The notes: generated from the sequence alone by a model not told the origin. A stretch of DNA of 64,000 bases from Ypsolopha sequella (GCA_934047225.1 OW203992.1:2593501-2657500), one strand, 5' to 3'. Shown: positions 30,721 through 42,183, numbered from the stretch's first letter. Program-made: numbers and translations.

Positions 30721-31617
30721 CTTATAGCCTTCGAAAATATGAGAATATATAGTTTTCGCTATTATAACAACTTCAATAACTTGTTTCTTCATATGCCAGG
30801 AGAAACAAGTTATTGAATTTGTAATTAGAGATGCCGCGAATAGTTGTTATAGCGAATAGTCGAATACCGATTAATCGCCTTTCCCTATGGCGAATAGTCG
30901 AATACTCGCCATTATTATTCGACATAAAAAAGGAATATAGAAAATAATTTATTCGTTATCAAATTATAATACGCTTGTATATAGTCTTGAACTTACTAAT
31001 CATTTATTTATTACTGTAATAATTTTTTTTTCTAAGGTTATGTATGAGAAAGGCAAACAATAAAGTTAAAGAAATCAGTCTCATATTATACTGATTTTAC
31101 ATTTTTAAATGCTGAAAACCCTTTTTTTTCCGAGGCAGTTTTGATTTATGAAGAAAAGCGCAACCGACTTGATCCCAATCGTGCAGAAAAACTAGTTTTT
31201 TTTGCAACACAATCTGCTTCTTTTTGTCTTTAAAAATTAATTAAAAAGCCTAACTTCAACATGACATGACAAATTTTTGGCAAACTTTTTATATTAATGA
31301 TAGTAATATAATTAATACTAAGTGTGTTTTGTTTATTAAAAAAATTTGAAATTGATTATTTTTAAGTCTATAGTGTTTTTGTTCACTAAAAGTTTATTTT
31401 AGACAACTATTCGCCAAATGTCGAATAGTTGTCTAAAATATTATTCTATGTATATAAATGTCTAGCTATTATTCGGTATTCGTCGAATAACAAAAAAATA
31501 TCGAGTAATGCCGAATATCGAATAATAGCGAGTATTCGCGGCATCTCTAGTTGTAATACGAGTTATAGCAAAAACTATAATATATTCTTATATTCTCATA
31601 TTTTCAGAGGCGGTAAG
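30721..31617. repeat. Inverted-repeat element containing a hAT-like insertion
   Basis: 30721-30770 (tagccttcgaaaatatgaga) pairs with 31558-31617 (tctcatattttcagaggcgg on the plus strand). Between them are a 42-bp hairpin (30774-30815) and the hAT-like element at 30826-31549. Confidence 0.65.
30826..31549. mobile_element. hAT-like non-autonomous element, 724 bp
   Basis: The ends TAGAGATGCCGCGAATA and its complement are flanked by tttgtaat (30818-30825) and gttgtaat (31550-31557), an 8-bp duplication with one mismatch. The subterminal regions are full of 'cgaata/tattcg' repeats, typical of hAT ends. No transposase. Confidence 0.8.
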
Positions 31618-32116
31618 ATTATGGGAAAGCGGGCCAATAAGAGGTGCGGGGGTTCAGATAAACAGCACACGGTGTGCCGCGGGGGTAAACAAGATGGTGC
31701 GGGGTTTGAACTGCGCATAAACCAATCCAGTCAGTCAATATAATTAAATAATGAACTTTACCAGAAGTAAAGATACTAGCAGGTAAACAATATTCTGACG
31801 TCAATAAATCAAAGGTTTATTTTAGTCTGAAAAGAATCTGCACACCGAAAACCAGATACTCACACCATCCCAATCACACAAAAATATATTTTGAGAGGGG
31901 GATGCCGGATGCCATCAAAACACATCGGCCACCAGCAACACGCAAAAGGATTACTGTCAGTCACCGAAATGAAACTGGTTAAGTCCTGTATTGTGCTATC
32001 CAACGGTGTCATGCAAGTAGGGCGGCAGCGGGCGCGGCGCGTACCGACCCCGCATGAAAATCTGTCCAGGGAATCTCCAGTTTTTGACGAATAGACAAGG
32101 TGAATTTTTGAACATC
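31618..32116. other. No recognised feature
   Basis: Mixed composition with a GC-richer patch at 31625-31720 and at 32010-32060. No splice-flanked exon could be defended. Confidence 0.3.
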
Positions 32117-32256
32117 GTCCAAATTCATATTGGACTTGTTAGTGATCAATATCATGGACAACTTTTGTGAAATTCGTAATATTAAATTTCACAACAATTG
32201 TAATTGGTCCATAATACTGACTGATCACTTACCAAGCCCCCAGTATGAATTTGGGC
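32117..32256. mobile_element. 140-bp palindromic MITE
   Basis: 'gtccaaattcatattggac...' pairs with '...cccagtatgaatttgggc'. The central part 'ttttgtgaaattcg/aaatttcacaacaa' is also self-complementary. Non-coding. Confidence 0.65.
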
Positions 32257-33099
32257 TAATAAAAATTGTTTCCATGCAATAATATCTAATCATAGATTTT
32301 TATGAGAACGTGAATTGATAAGTCGATGGGAATATATTAATTATTTAATTTAAAATAAATAATAGTTAAAATTTAAAACATGTATAAATAAACCAGACAC
32401 TTCACAGAGTACATTATAAATAGGTACTGGGAAGACATTCGCACAAACAACTAATTCCCCAGCATGGACCACGTTGTTTACGTAACTAAACCTACAAGGA
32501 TATTGTTTTTGTTTGTCAGTCGTACTTCCGCGAACGCGCGGCCCACGTTATAGCACGTGACCAACCCTTGATAGAAACCATCTCCTGTCATCTGAAAAAT
32601 ATCCGAGATTGATAACTGCGCATTTTTATAATCCCGTTACGGCCGTCGCGTGGGTCATGCGTTCTGAGGGTTTGTCGTCAGGTAATTGGATGTAGAGTCG
32701 CGTGGCGGCGGCAGGGCTTCGGTGGCACGTGGCCCGCAGTGCGACTGCCACATAGGATTAAGACATTTCCTCACCTACTATCATAAAATATTACTACTTA
32801 CTATTTGTTTTAAAGGTATAAACAGTTGCAGACGGTATAAAATTCTAGCGGTTTCATAATATTGGAAGACCCGGGGTCGGATCCTATTGGTCAAGCACCA
32901 GTTTTTAGGAATTTATGTGCGTAGATTATCGATATCGATAGTAGAACAACGAAGAAAAACACTGAAGAAACCTGCATGCTCTATAAAGCGTTATTGCCTA
33001 GGGTATGGCGTCCTACTATATCACGTTGGGGTGTATAAAATGTCGTTTGTGGGCGTGGGTGAAATGTGGGCAGTGGTGGGTGTAAGACGCGGGTGTTTA
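32257..33099. other. No recognised feature; GC-richer island at 32520-32760
   Basis: The island has several CpG-containing words ('cgcgcggcccacg', 'ggccgtcgcgtgggtc') but no convincing exon or promoter elements. Confidence 0.3.
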
Positions 33100-33235
33100 A
33101 TATACTCACGCCTGTCTTCCAGAGGTATAGGCAGAGACTAAAGATTTCCATCTGTTACGATCCTGACTTACCTCTTTTGCCACTTCCACATCCATCCATC
33201 TAGTCATACAAGCTCTTCGCAAAATCAGGATACTT
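33100..33235 (-). repeat. LINE 3' tail (third copy)
   Basis: Minus-strand phrases 'gaagagcttgtatgac', 'gatggaaatctttagtctct' and 'cctctgg' match the 3' end at 29690-29840. Confidence 0.65.
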
Positions 33236-33480
33236 TGAGGCCGGTGCCATTATGAAACCTGCATGATGCACTCTTTAGACTTTAGTAGCTTAGTGTCGTG
33301 CTGTCAGGACTCTCACAGTGGAAAGAGCCCCTATCAGCTCTGAGACCATTCCAGCTGAATGATAATTGACATTAGACTTGTCCAGGTTCTGAACCTCGAC
33401 CATGCTGGAGATCTCGTTGTGGCGGTGACACTAATCGATCAATCATTTGCATCAACGTTGTCTGTTATAAATTTATCTTT

Positions 33481-33750
33481 ATCTACTCCCATACTACAAT
33501 AATGTAATTACAACATCAAAAGCGGTTTTATAAGTACCTATAAATTATAACACCGCGATTCTGCGCCGTAATTGGCTCATAGACCGTAAAGAGCCAATCA
33601 ACAACAGTGACAAGAAATAATACCCGTTCTTATTTCTTAAGCCACGCTCTCTTTATCTTTGTGGCTTCTGATTGGCTCTAAGGCAACATTACCAGACGAC
33701 GCACCCGAGGTTCATGAACGAGTGTTCTTCTCAGTTTTCGCCAAATTGTT
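33481..33750. repeat. Interspersed repeat copy B (uninterrupted)
   Basis: Counterpart of 26533-27415 with the shared words 'atctactcccata', 'aagcggttttataagtacct', 'attataacaccgc', 'attggct' and 'acgagtgttctt'. Confidence 0.65.
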
Positions 33751-34277
33751 AGTTTTTTATTTATTTATTTGTCTGCCAACAGAAATGACACTTACAAAAG
33801 TTAATAGGTATATAAATACAAACACACACATGTACGAGTGTATTCCCAATTAAAGGCCAACACAGCATGCCTGTGGAACACTTAATTTTTTTTATTTTTT
33901 ATTTTATTTTATTCATAGTATAGTGGTCTAAGCGACTTGTTAAAACACAAAAGACACAATTGTTAAAACACAATTCTAAATAATTTTAAATTGACTGAAA
34001 AAATTAAAGTAAAACTAAAACTGCATAAAAATATTATAGTATATATATGTTATAGTTGAAAATATTATGAATAATATTTATATTATAAATTATAATATAG
34101 TGCAACTAAACATAATTAGTCATCGCGTCGGACACACGTGCAAAACCATTACGAAACTCAATGCGTTCGTTTTGTAAACACTCGTGTCCCAATGTCTCAC
34201 GTTATATTACAGTTGCACAAAATACATAGCACTGTCTGAACTAAACCCGCACATCAGCATAAGTAACGCTTTCCAAG

Positions 34278-34748
34278 TAGTTCACATTTTTACACCGTGC
34301 AAATATGTAGGTATAGGTACCATAGAGCAAATATGTAGGTATAGGTACCATAGCGCAAATATGTAGGTATAGGTACCATAGAGCAAATATGTAGGTATAG
34401 GTACCATAGAGCAAATATGTAGGTATAGGTACCATAGAGTAAGTTCACATTTTTACACCGTGCAAATATGTAGGTATAGGTACCATAGAGTAAGTTCACA
34501 TTTTTACACCGTGCAAATATGTAGGTATAGGTACCATAGAGTAAGTTCACATTTTTACACCGTGCAAATATGTAGGTATAGGTACCATAGAGTAAGTTCA
34601 CATTTTTACACCGTGCAAATATGTAGGTATAGGTACCATAGAGTAAGTTCACATTTTTACACCGTGCAAATATGTAGGTATAGGTACCATAGAGTAAGTT
34701 CACATTTTTACACCGTGCAAATATGTAGGTATAGGTACCATAGAGTAA
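34278..34748. repeat. Tandem array: five 28-bp units then six 51-bp units
   Basis: The short unit is 'caaatatgtaggtataggta' plus 'ccatagag'. The long unit adds 'aagttcacatttttacaccg'. Since 51 is a multiple of three, the array stays open in frame on both strands, which explains the repetitive 103- and 188-codon frames. These are not considered genes. Confidence 0.92.
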
Positions 34749-35905
34749 GAAAGGCCGCGAACTCAGTATGACGGCCAAGAAAAAACCATTCAAGTGTGAG
34801 TTGGACTCGTGTCCTGAGGGTTCCGTATTCCACGTGCTGTTGTTATGAGCAACCAATTTAACGTTTGAGTTTGAGTTTAGGGAGTTAACTTGACACTAAC
34901 AATCCATGTACTTAACTAAGGTGTCTAATTAAGTTGGTAATTATAAGTTCATGAATAGTTAAGTATAATTTTCAGTTTTTTTCCTATACGTGTGCTATAC
35001 GACCTACTTGAAAACGGAATTTCAAGTTTTCATGATGAGCTAATTTAATTATTATTAGAAGGCATTACAAACTTGTTTCTGATTGGTTACAAGTTTGTAT
35101 TCAGAGCGATGGATTTCGCGTAACGACGCCTCTAAAGAGGTAGTCGTATCATTTTAAACTTATTTCTTACGGGGCCCGAGAAAAAAGTTCTTGACAGTCA
35201 GACAGACAGATAGATAACAGTGTTCCTCCAATGGTTGTCATAATAATAATGATAAACACATCGAAATGATAAACACTTTATTGCACACAAAAATACAGAT
35301 AAATACACACTAGAATTAAGAGGAATACAGGGCAAACATGGACTTATTTCTAAAATAAATTTCTTCCATAAACCATAAATTACAGAGATGAAGAAACATT
35401 ATACATTGGCTTATTGAAATTTAAATTGAGTGCTTAAAGAGTGATATAAATATGTATGTAACTATAATAAATATAATAGTCAACATACACTACTAACCTA
35501 AAAGTATACCTAACTACCTAACGGTCTAAAAACTAAACAAAGAGTAGGTACTAAATAATATATATATTATATGTATTTAAATATGATACACTACATAGAT
35601 ACGTACGATACATACATACTAGTAGCTAGAGCTGTTGAGAGGACAAATAGTGCTTCTTCAAGTTGAATTGTTGAATTTGAAGGAAGCTTTTGAGGAATAG
35701 TATATTTCATTACGAGTGCGGAAAGCCTGTCATTGCAAAGAGTTCCGACAAATGTCTACCCGAGCCGAGGCGCAGCCGAAGGTGAGGGTTGACAGTCGGA
35801 ACAAGTTGCAATGACGGTTCCGCACGTGTAATGAACAACTATTTTTAATACAGTTGCGAAAAAATGAAGCAATTTAATAAAATAATTAAAACACAATAAA
35901 CTCAA

Positions 35906-36052
35906 CTAACTAATACTCCACGCAATAAATTCGTCGTATGTAGATATGTAGCGACTTTTTGACTTTTCCGGTAAAATGTTCTCCGAAGCATTTTGTGCAA
36001 TTATACTGAGTTCCGGTGGTGTTAATTCAAATAAAATATCGTCGAAATTACT
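35906..36052 (-). CDS. Short exon-like ORF in the left palindrome arm
   Basis: From the ATG at 36052 (context acaaaATGAG) this reads MSNFDDILFELTPPELSIIA, continues QNASENILPEKSKSRYISTY and ends DEFIAW before a stop at 35906. The longer upstream frame is probably untranslated. 'LPEKSKSRY..TYDEFIAW' resembles the start of the core-binding (SAM-like) domain of tyrosine-recombinase-like proteins (DUF3504-type); this is an inference from pattern only. A GTATTA after TGGA could be a splice donor, which would make this a first coding exon. Nearly identical to 37161-37310. Confidence 0.45.
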   Translation of the reverse strand, partial: SNFDDILFELTPPELSIIAQNASENILPEKSKSRYISTYDEFIAWSIS

Positions 36053-36544
36053 CATTTTGTGTAACAAACTAAACCCGCAAAAAAAATTTTTCGAAAATGG
36101 CGCCAACCGTAAAAGAATATAAGCAGAGATTTTTTTTGTTTTCTTCACCCATTCTGGATAGGTAAAGGGAACTATGCCCATACAGCCAAGTCTTCAGTAG
36201 AATTTTTTTATTGATATGAAATGAAAATGAAATTCAATGAGATGAAATGAAATGAAACCTAACCTAACTCATTGAATCAAATCATTAAATCTGATATTGA
36301 AACAAATTAGTAGCTTCTTTTTAGAAATATTTGCATGAATCATAAAAACTTCAATGAATTTTTTTTTTTGTAAAAACTTTGTGATTGGTTTTTTCTTTTT
36401 ATTACACGTTATTTTGACAGTTGGGAAAGAGAACGCACGAGTTCGGAAAAGGTAAAGAAAAAGCTCGAGTATGTAATAGCCCACATCCCGAACGTTATAC
36501 GTCCCTGCAATACGCCACTTTTTGAGCAACTGTATTAAAAAGAC

Positions 36545-36676
36545 TTTTTTAATACAGTTGCTCAAAAAGTGGCGTATTGCAGGGACGTATAGCGTTCGGG
36601 ACGTGGGCTATTACATACTCGAGCTTTTTCTTTACCTTTTGCTTACGCCACTTTTTGAGCAACTGTATTAAAAAGA
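36545..36676. mobile_element. 132-bp deletion derivative between the palindrome arms
   Basis: Begins 'ttttttaatacagttgctca' and ends 'gagcaactgtattaaaaa', with ~30-bp inverted ends and the same 'gggacgtatagcgttcggg' interior as the arms. It looks like a shortened third copy lying between two full copies. Confidence 0.65.
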
Positions 36677-37160
36677 CTTTTTTAATACAGTTGCTCAAAA
36701 AGTGGCGTATTGCAGGGACGTATAGCGTTCGGGACGTGGGCTATTACATACTCGAGCTTTTTCTTTACCTTTTCCGAACTCGGCGTTCTCTTTCCCAACT
36801 GTCAAAATAATGTCTATTAAAAAGAAAAAAACAACCACGAAGTTATTACTAAAAAAAATTCATAGAAGTTTTTATGATTCATGCAAATATTTCTAAAAAG
36901 AAGCTACTAATTTGTTTCAATATCAGATTTAATGATTTGATTCAATGAGTTAGGTTAGGTTTCATTTCATTTCATCTGATTAAATTTCATTTTCATTCCT
37001 AATAAAAAAAAATCTGCTGAAAACTTGGCTGTATGGGCATAGTTCCCTTTGCCTGCCCAGAATGGGTGAAGAAACCAAAAAAAACTCTGCTTATATTCTT
37101 TTACGGTTGGCGCCATTTTCCAAAAATTTTCTTTGCGGGTTTAGTTGTTTGTTGCACAAA

Positions 37161-37310
37161 ATGAGTAATTTCAACGATATTTTATTTGAATTAACACCAC
37201 CGGAACTCAGTATAATTGCACAAAATGCTTCGAAGAACATTTTACCGGAAAAGTCAAAAAGTCGCTACATATCTACATACGACGAATTTATTGCGTGGAA
37301 TATTAGTTAG
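37161..37310 (+). CDS. Short exon-like ORF in the right palindrome arm
   Basis: The ATG at 37161 starts MSNFNDILFELTPPELSIIA and runs to DEFIAWNIS and a stop at 37310. Compared with the left arm I see only three base differences in the frame, all G/A transitions (D/N, E/K, S/N). The last of these removes the GT of the possible donor. Whether it is translated is unknown. Confidence 0.4.
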   Translation: MSNFNDILFELTPPELSIIAQNASKNILPEKSKSRYISTYDEFIAWNIS

Positions 37311-37660
37311 TAGAGTTTATTGTGTTTTTATTACTTTATTAAATTGCTTCATTTTTTCGCAACTGTATTAAAAATAGTTGTTCAGTACACGTGCGGAACC
37401 GTCATTGCAACTTGTTCCGACTGTCAACCCTCACCTTCGGCTGCGCCTCGGCTCGGGTAGACATTTGTCGGAACTCTTTGCAATGACAGGCTTTCCGCAC
37501 TCGTAATGAAATATACTATTAAGGGAGTGTGGAAGATCATTCCAAAGACGGACAGCGCCCACTGTAAAAGACCCAGAGTAACGTTCCGTGTAATGAGTTG
37601 GTATAGATGACATAAGATCATGAGAGGGCCGAAGATTCCTGTTGATTGTTTACATGTACG

Positions 37661-38185
37661 GAACGTTACAATACGTGGTTTAGATCACACGTGCTATAAA
37701 CTACTAATATACTCGTGACTTGTAAATCCATTGTAAATCCATTATTGCACGACGCGATGATTAGCGCTCCTCGCTACTCGCAATCGTACATACTATTTTT
37801 TATAACTTAAAAAACTCAATTCTTCGTACAAGGGAAAAATATAGACTGACAAAAATAATTTAAAAATGTCAATTATTTATGTTTCTCTCTGTTTACCCGC
37901 AATTCACGTAAAAACAACTGAACAGATTTGTATGAGCTTTTTACTTACAAAACCAAAATGAAATTACACATCAGGGGATCTAAAAAGGCCGACTTGGCTG
38001 AATCATAAAATTATTTGAAAGTAGGATGGAGTCAGAGTTTTTTCACGCGTGCAAAAGAGACTGCATTAGAACGGAATCATAATGTGATTCATACAAAATG
38101 GCCTTTTTAGAGGACCAGTACAGTTCTATCTCCACTGATGATAGATGTTAGCGCTACGTGTATTTTACAGTGTGGTTATTAACAT
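37661..38185. other. No recognised feature
   Basis: Unique-looking AT-rich sequence between the LINE relic and the satellite. Confidence 0.3.
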
Positions 38186-38189
38186 TATA

Positions 38190-39590
38190 TCACTGCGGTA
38201 CAAGCACTACGATCCTGTAGTTTTGTTACGGCACGTAGCAAGCGCTATGATCCTGTAGTGTTGTTACGGCGCGTAGCAAGCGTTACGATCATGTAGTTTT
38301 CTTACGATACGTAGCAATTGCTACGATCCTGTAATTTTGTTACGGCACGTAGCAAGCGCTATGATCCTGTAGTTTTGTTACGGCACGTAGCAAGCGCTAC
38401 GATCATGTAGTTTTGTTACGATACGTAGCAATTGCTACGATCCTGTAGTTTTGTTACGGCACGTAGCAAGCGCTATGATCCTGTAGTTTTGTTACGGCAC
38501 GTAGCAAGCGCTACGATCATGTAGTTTTGTTACGATACGTAGCAATTGCTACGATCCTGTAGTTTTGTTACGGCACGTAGCAAGCGCTATGATCCTGTAT
38601 TTTTGTTACGGCACGTAGCAAGCGCTATGATCCTGTAGTTTTGTTACGGCACGTAGCAAGCGCTATGATCCTGTAGTTTTGTTACGGCACGTAGCAAGCG
38701 CTATGATCCTGTAGTTTTGTTACGGCACGTAGCAAGCGCTACGATCCTGTAGTTTTGTTACGGCACGTAGCAAGCGTTACGATCCTGTAGTTTTGTTACG
38801 GCACGTAGCAAGCGCTATGATCCTGTAGTTTTGTTACGGCACGTAGCAAGCGCTATGATCCTGTAGTTTTGTTACGGCACGTAGCAAGCGCTACGATCCT
38901 GTAGTTTTGTTACGGCACGTAGCAAGCGCTATGATCCTGTAGTTTTGTTACGGCATGTAGCAAGCGCTATGATCCTGTAGTTTTGTTACGGCACGTAGCA
39001 AGCGCTATGATCCTGTAGTTTTGTTACGGCACGTAGCAAGCGCTATGATCCTGTAGTTTTGTTACGGCACGTAGCAAGCGCTACGATCATGTAGTTTTGT
39101 TATGATACGTAGCAATTGCTACGATCCTGTAGTTTTGTTACAGCACGTAGCAAGCGCTATGATCCTGTAGTTTTGTTACGGCACGTAGCAAGCGCTACGA
39201 TCCTGTAGTTTTGTTACGGCACGTAGCAAGCGCTATGATCCTGTAGTTTTGTTACGGCACGTAGCAAGCGCTATGATCCTGTAGTTTTGTTACGGCACGT
39301 AGCAAGCGCTACGATCCTGTAGTTTTGTTACGATACGTAGCAATTGCTACGATCCTGTAGTTTTGTTACGGCACGTAGCAAGCGTTACGATCCTGTAGTT
39401 TTGTTACGATACGTAGCAATCGCTACGATCCTGTAGTTTTGTTACGGCGCCTAGCAAGCGCTACGATCCTGTAGATTTGTTACGGCACGTAGCAAGCGCT
39501 ACGATCCTGTAGTTTTGTTACGGTGCGTAGCAAGCGCTACGATCCTGTAGTTTTGTTACGGCGCGTAGCAAGCGCTACGATTTCGTAGTT
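38190..39590. repeat. 38-bp satellite array, ~37 copies
   Basis: The unit is 'gtagcaagcgctatgatcct' plus 'gtagttttgttacggcac'. It starts in degraded form near 38190 and decays at 39580. One variant has 'gatacgtagcaattgctacg', whose core CGTAGCAATTGCTACG is a perfect 16-bp palindrome. Between about 38205 and 38560 three unit types alternate with a 114-bp period. Confidence 0.95.
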
Positions 39591-39591
39591 T

Positions 39592-40619
39592 CGCTAATAA
39601 TGTAAATAACAAAAGCTTCAAACCTGTCTTGTCTTTATGTTTCGTAGAACAACCATACTAAGTACCTAATGAGTATAGATTAATATGTTTACAAAACGCA
39701 AAACTATGGAGTTTTGTCAATGTTTAATAGTTTGTCAAAAAATATGTTTCAAATTGCACACAGCAACCTCGGGATGAGATCGGTGCTCGAGTTTTATTCA
39801 TTGAGATTAGAAGCATCTCTGAAGAAAATATCTATCGCAATTAAGGCTTACAATCTCCCGCTCCCAGTTCAGAAACAATTTGTCTCCATTTAATTAAAGA
39901 CAAAACCTTAAAATCCAATAGACGCGCTATTGTTCCAGCTAACTGAATTACAGTCTGATTTTGCCGCGCCCAAGCCACGCAAGGAGGTCGCCCGCCCGCC
40001 CTGTGTCAGTGTCCACGCAGACCTCTTTGCTTGCGGACGCAGGCACGCGGGACCTGAACAATAGTAAAAACATAATTTAATAAAAAAACAAAACCTGCCA
40101 GTATCATTTATAATCATTAATTAATGGCGCACGAATACATCGATTCTAAATTCAATGTTTATATTGTTTCTCTCACAATTGGCCAGTATTTCTTTCTCAA
40201 ACATATTTCGTACATTAAAGGGACAGACAACAAAATAAACAAAACCATAATTTTCTAATAAATTATTTCAGCCCCAATTAAAAAATAGTTAAATCAAAAT
40301 ACACAAAGTTTCATTGAAGAAATAAAAAACTAATACAAATAAATAAAAAGATAGGTGTTACTAGAATACGGCAATAAATTTATAATTATAAACTATAAAG
40401 TAGGTAGTTAAGGCCACGTTGCAGTGCAGTGTAGACGCGCGCGGACCGTGTAACAAATTGATCGCAGCGCAACAAGTGACTGCAACCACGACTCTGGATA
40501 TGATCCTCTACGACGTGAGTATTTATAAATTTTATTCTCTTTATGAAAACGAATTTACGCGTATTTAAGTATGCTTCCTTTAATACTAAATGAAATACGT
40601 TCCCATATACAGGGTGGAA
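39592..40619. other. No gene recognised; GC-rich patch at 39955-40055
   Basis: The GC-rich patch 'cgcgcccaagccacgcaagg...' is unlike its AT-rich surroundings, but neither strand gives a defensible exon. Possibly upstream regulatory DNA of the DOCK-C gene; this is only a guess from composition. Confidence 0.25.
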
Positions 40620-41337
40620 AAAATTTAAGGGCCCTGGAGGGGAACTACCTTAAATCCTTTAGTTAGCTCATTTTACTGAAAGGAAACATTCTTTATTTTT
40701 TAAAAGAAACAAAACTGCATTCAAAGATATTCTGAAATTTGCTTGTCTCACTCGGGAATCGAACCAACAAAAAATTTAAAAAATAAACCCTTGCTATTTT
40801 ATTAAACGAATTGGTAGGATGATTGTTCAGGATAAAATTTGTCTAAAAACATTTGGTCTTACACTCATCTGTTGTACGAGATACCCATGAAATTAAATAT
40901 TTATTACAAGTTCTTTATTAACAATACCTAGTACTGTTCACTTGTAACAAGTAAATGACACGTTATAATTTTCTTATCTCTCTTACATCCAAAGACATCG
41001 TATGAAGTATGTACAAGCTTGCTAATGTTTTAAAAAAAAAACACTCTTGTACTTATCCACACATATAAAACAATGTTTTAAAAATTCCACCAAGTGCCAA
41101 CAATCACTAGCATCTACTATCTTGCTAATGTTATTTGTCTTAAGTACCTTGTTGAAGACTTCAATAAGAAAATCTATGCACAGCACAATTCCTTCTTGCA
41201 CTAGGCGCACTGACGAAAAGTTTCAATGCAGTTTTGTGTCTTTTAAAAAATAAAGGAATGTTTCCTTTCAGTAAAATGAGCTAACTAAAGGATTTAAGGT
41301 AGTTCCCCTGCAGGGCCCTTAAATTTTTTCCACCCTG
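40620..41337. mobile_element. Long-inverted-repeat element B (rearranged relative of A)
   Basis: The ends CAGGGTGGAAAAAATTTAAG and complement are flanked by TA (40618-40619, 41338-41339). Its left part matches, in inverse orientation, the deep right part of element A (for example 'gacacgttataattttctta'), and its right arm is shortened. This is a foldback variant with an internal rearrangement. Confidence 0.8.
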
Positions 41338-41658
41338 TATACATAATATAAATTAGATAGAATAAAAAACTTAAATAATAAAATAAAGCGAAAAAGTGCC
41401 ATAAAGCTTTATTTTCTTCAACATCAGCAGCCTGTGTCTGCGTGATGTTATATAACATAATATAAGTTAGAATTAGTTTAGTTAGTTTAGCATAAAGTTT
41501 GCGATCTCGCCATACCGCGCATAAACCATGTGGTTTTAGTCGGATGGCTTTAAATTCTTAAAAATTTAAGTAAATTTAACTATGAAAAAATAAACTAAAA
41601 AAAAAAAAAAATATTTTTGTAGACTACATATTCAAGTGGCTTACAGCTGTATTTTAAA

Positions 41659-41850
41659 ATTACCGTTACCCGGGCGGACAATAGCACCAAATTTGGTAAG
41701 AGGGTACCTTGGGGTGTACTGATCAATGTTAGCCTAGAAGCCTTTTTTCTCTTGTGATTTTTTTTGGTTTCCTTAGCTATTATTTATCATTACACCCTAA
41801 GGTACCCTCATACCAAATCAGGTGTTATTTTCCGCCCGGGCTATGGTAAT
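41659..41850. mobile_element. MITE with ~60-bp inverted ends
   Basis: 'attaccgttacccgggcgga' against 'tccgcccgggctatggtaat', continuing through 'gagggtacctt/aaggtaccctc'. Non-coding. Confidence 0.7.
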
Positions 41851-41863
41851 ATTACCAAGCCAC

Positions 41864-42024
41864 CGAATAATGCGGAAACTGACGTATTGTTGTAACTGTT
41901 TAACTGTCATGATGAGTGACGTTCTTAGGACGACGACCAACCATGCTAGAGTGGCCGATTGACGGTGAACGCCGCGTGGTTGGAACGTCACTCATCAACA
42001 ATACATCAGTTTCCGCATTATTCG
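41864..42024. mobile_element. 161-bp MITE
   Basis: The ends 'cgaataatgcggaaactgac' and 'cagtttccgcattattcg' pair; the left arm carries an 18-bp insertion. Begins 13 bp after the previous MITE. Confidence 0.7.
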
Positions 42025-42183
42025 ATTATTAATTATATCAATAGATATAAAATAAACTGATATATTAATTGAATAGTATTTTAATTCGTCAGCTCTATAA
42101 TCCCTTATTTGAGAAAAAATTCCATTAAGCATACAATAATGTACCACAATAATCCGATCATGGTAGATATGTCACAGACATAA

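Larger units (their letters stand above)
35703..37513. mobile_element. 1.8-kb palindromic element with a conserved short ORF in both arms
   Basis: The outer ends TATTTCATTACGAGTGCGG and its complement are flanked by TA on both sides (35701-35702, 37514-37515). Removing it leaves the surrounding LINE frame continuous. The arms (about 35703-36541 and 36680-37513) pair along nearly their whole length. Internal termini 'ttaatacagttgctcaaaaa' recur at the arm junctions and at about 35845 and 37360. No transposase was found. Confidence 0.85.
35225..37660 (-). mobile_element. 5'-truncated LINE (CR1/L2/Jockey-like C-terminus), split by a palindromic element
   Basis: Minus-strand coding sense at 37520-37640 reads YTERYSGSFTVGAVRLWNDL and PHSLNS, the 'RLWNDLP' C-terminal signature of LINE RT proteins. 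It resumes at 35700 with IPQKLPSNSTIQLEEALF. The 3' UTR runs to a tail of 'gataataatgataaacacat' on the plus strand near 35225. The 1.8-kb palindrome is inserted at a TA between the two parts. Confidence 0.75.

Noticed and set aside
34290..34856. 188-codon repetitive minus-strand protein
   Set aside because: Produced by the tandem array whose unit length is a multiple of three; no function expected.
38190..39590. CRISPR-like array
   Set aside because: Repeats are contiguous with no unique spacers; it is a eukaryotic satellite.
40430..40520. Possible plus-strand exon ending GACGTGAGT
   Set aside because: Has a donor-like motif but no recognisable protein, acceptor or partner exon.
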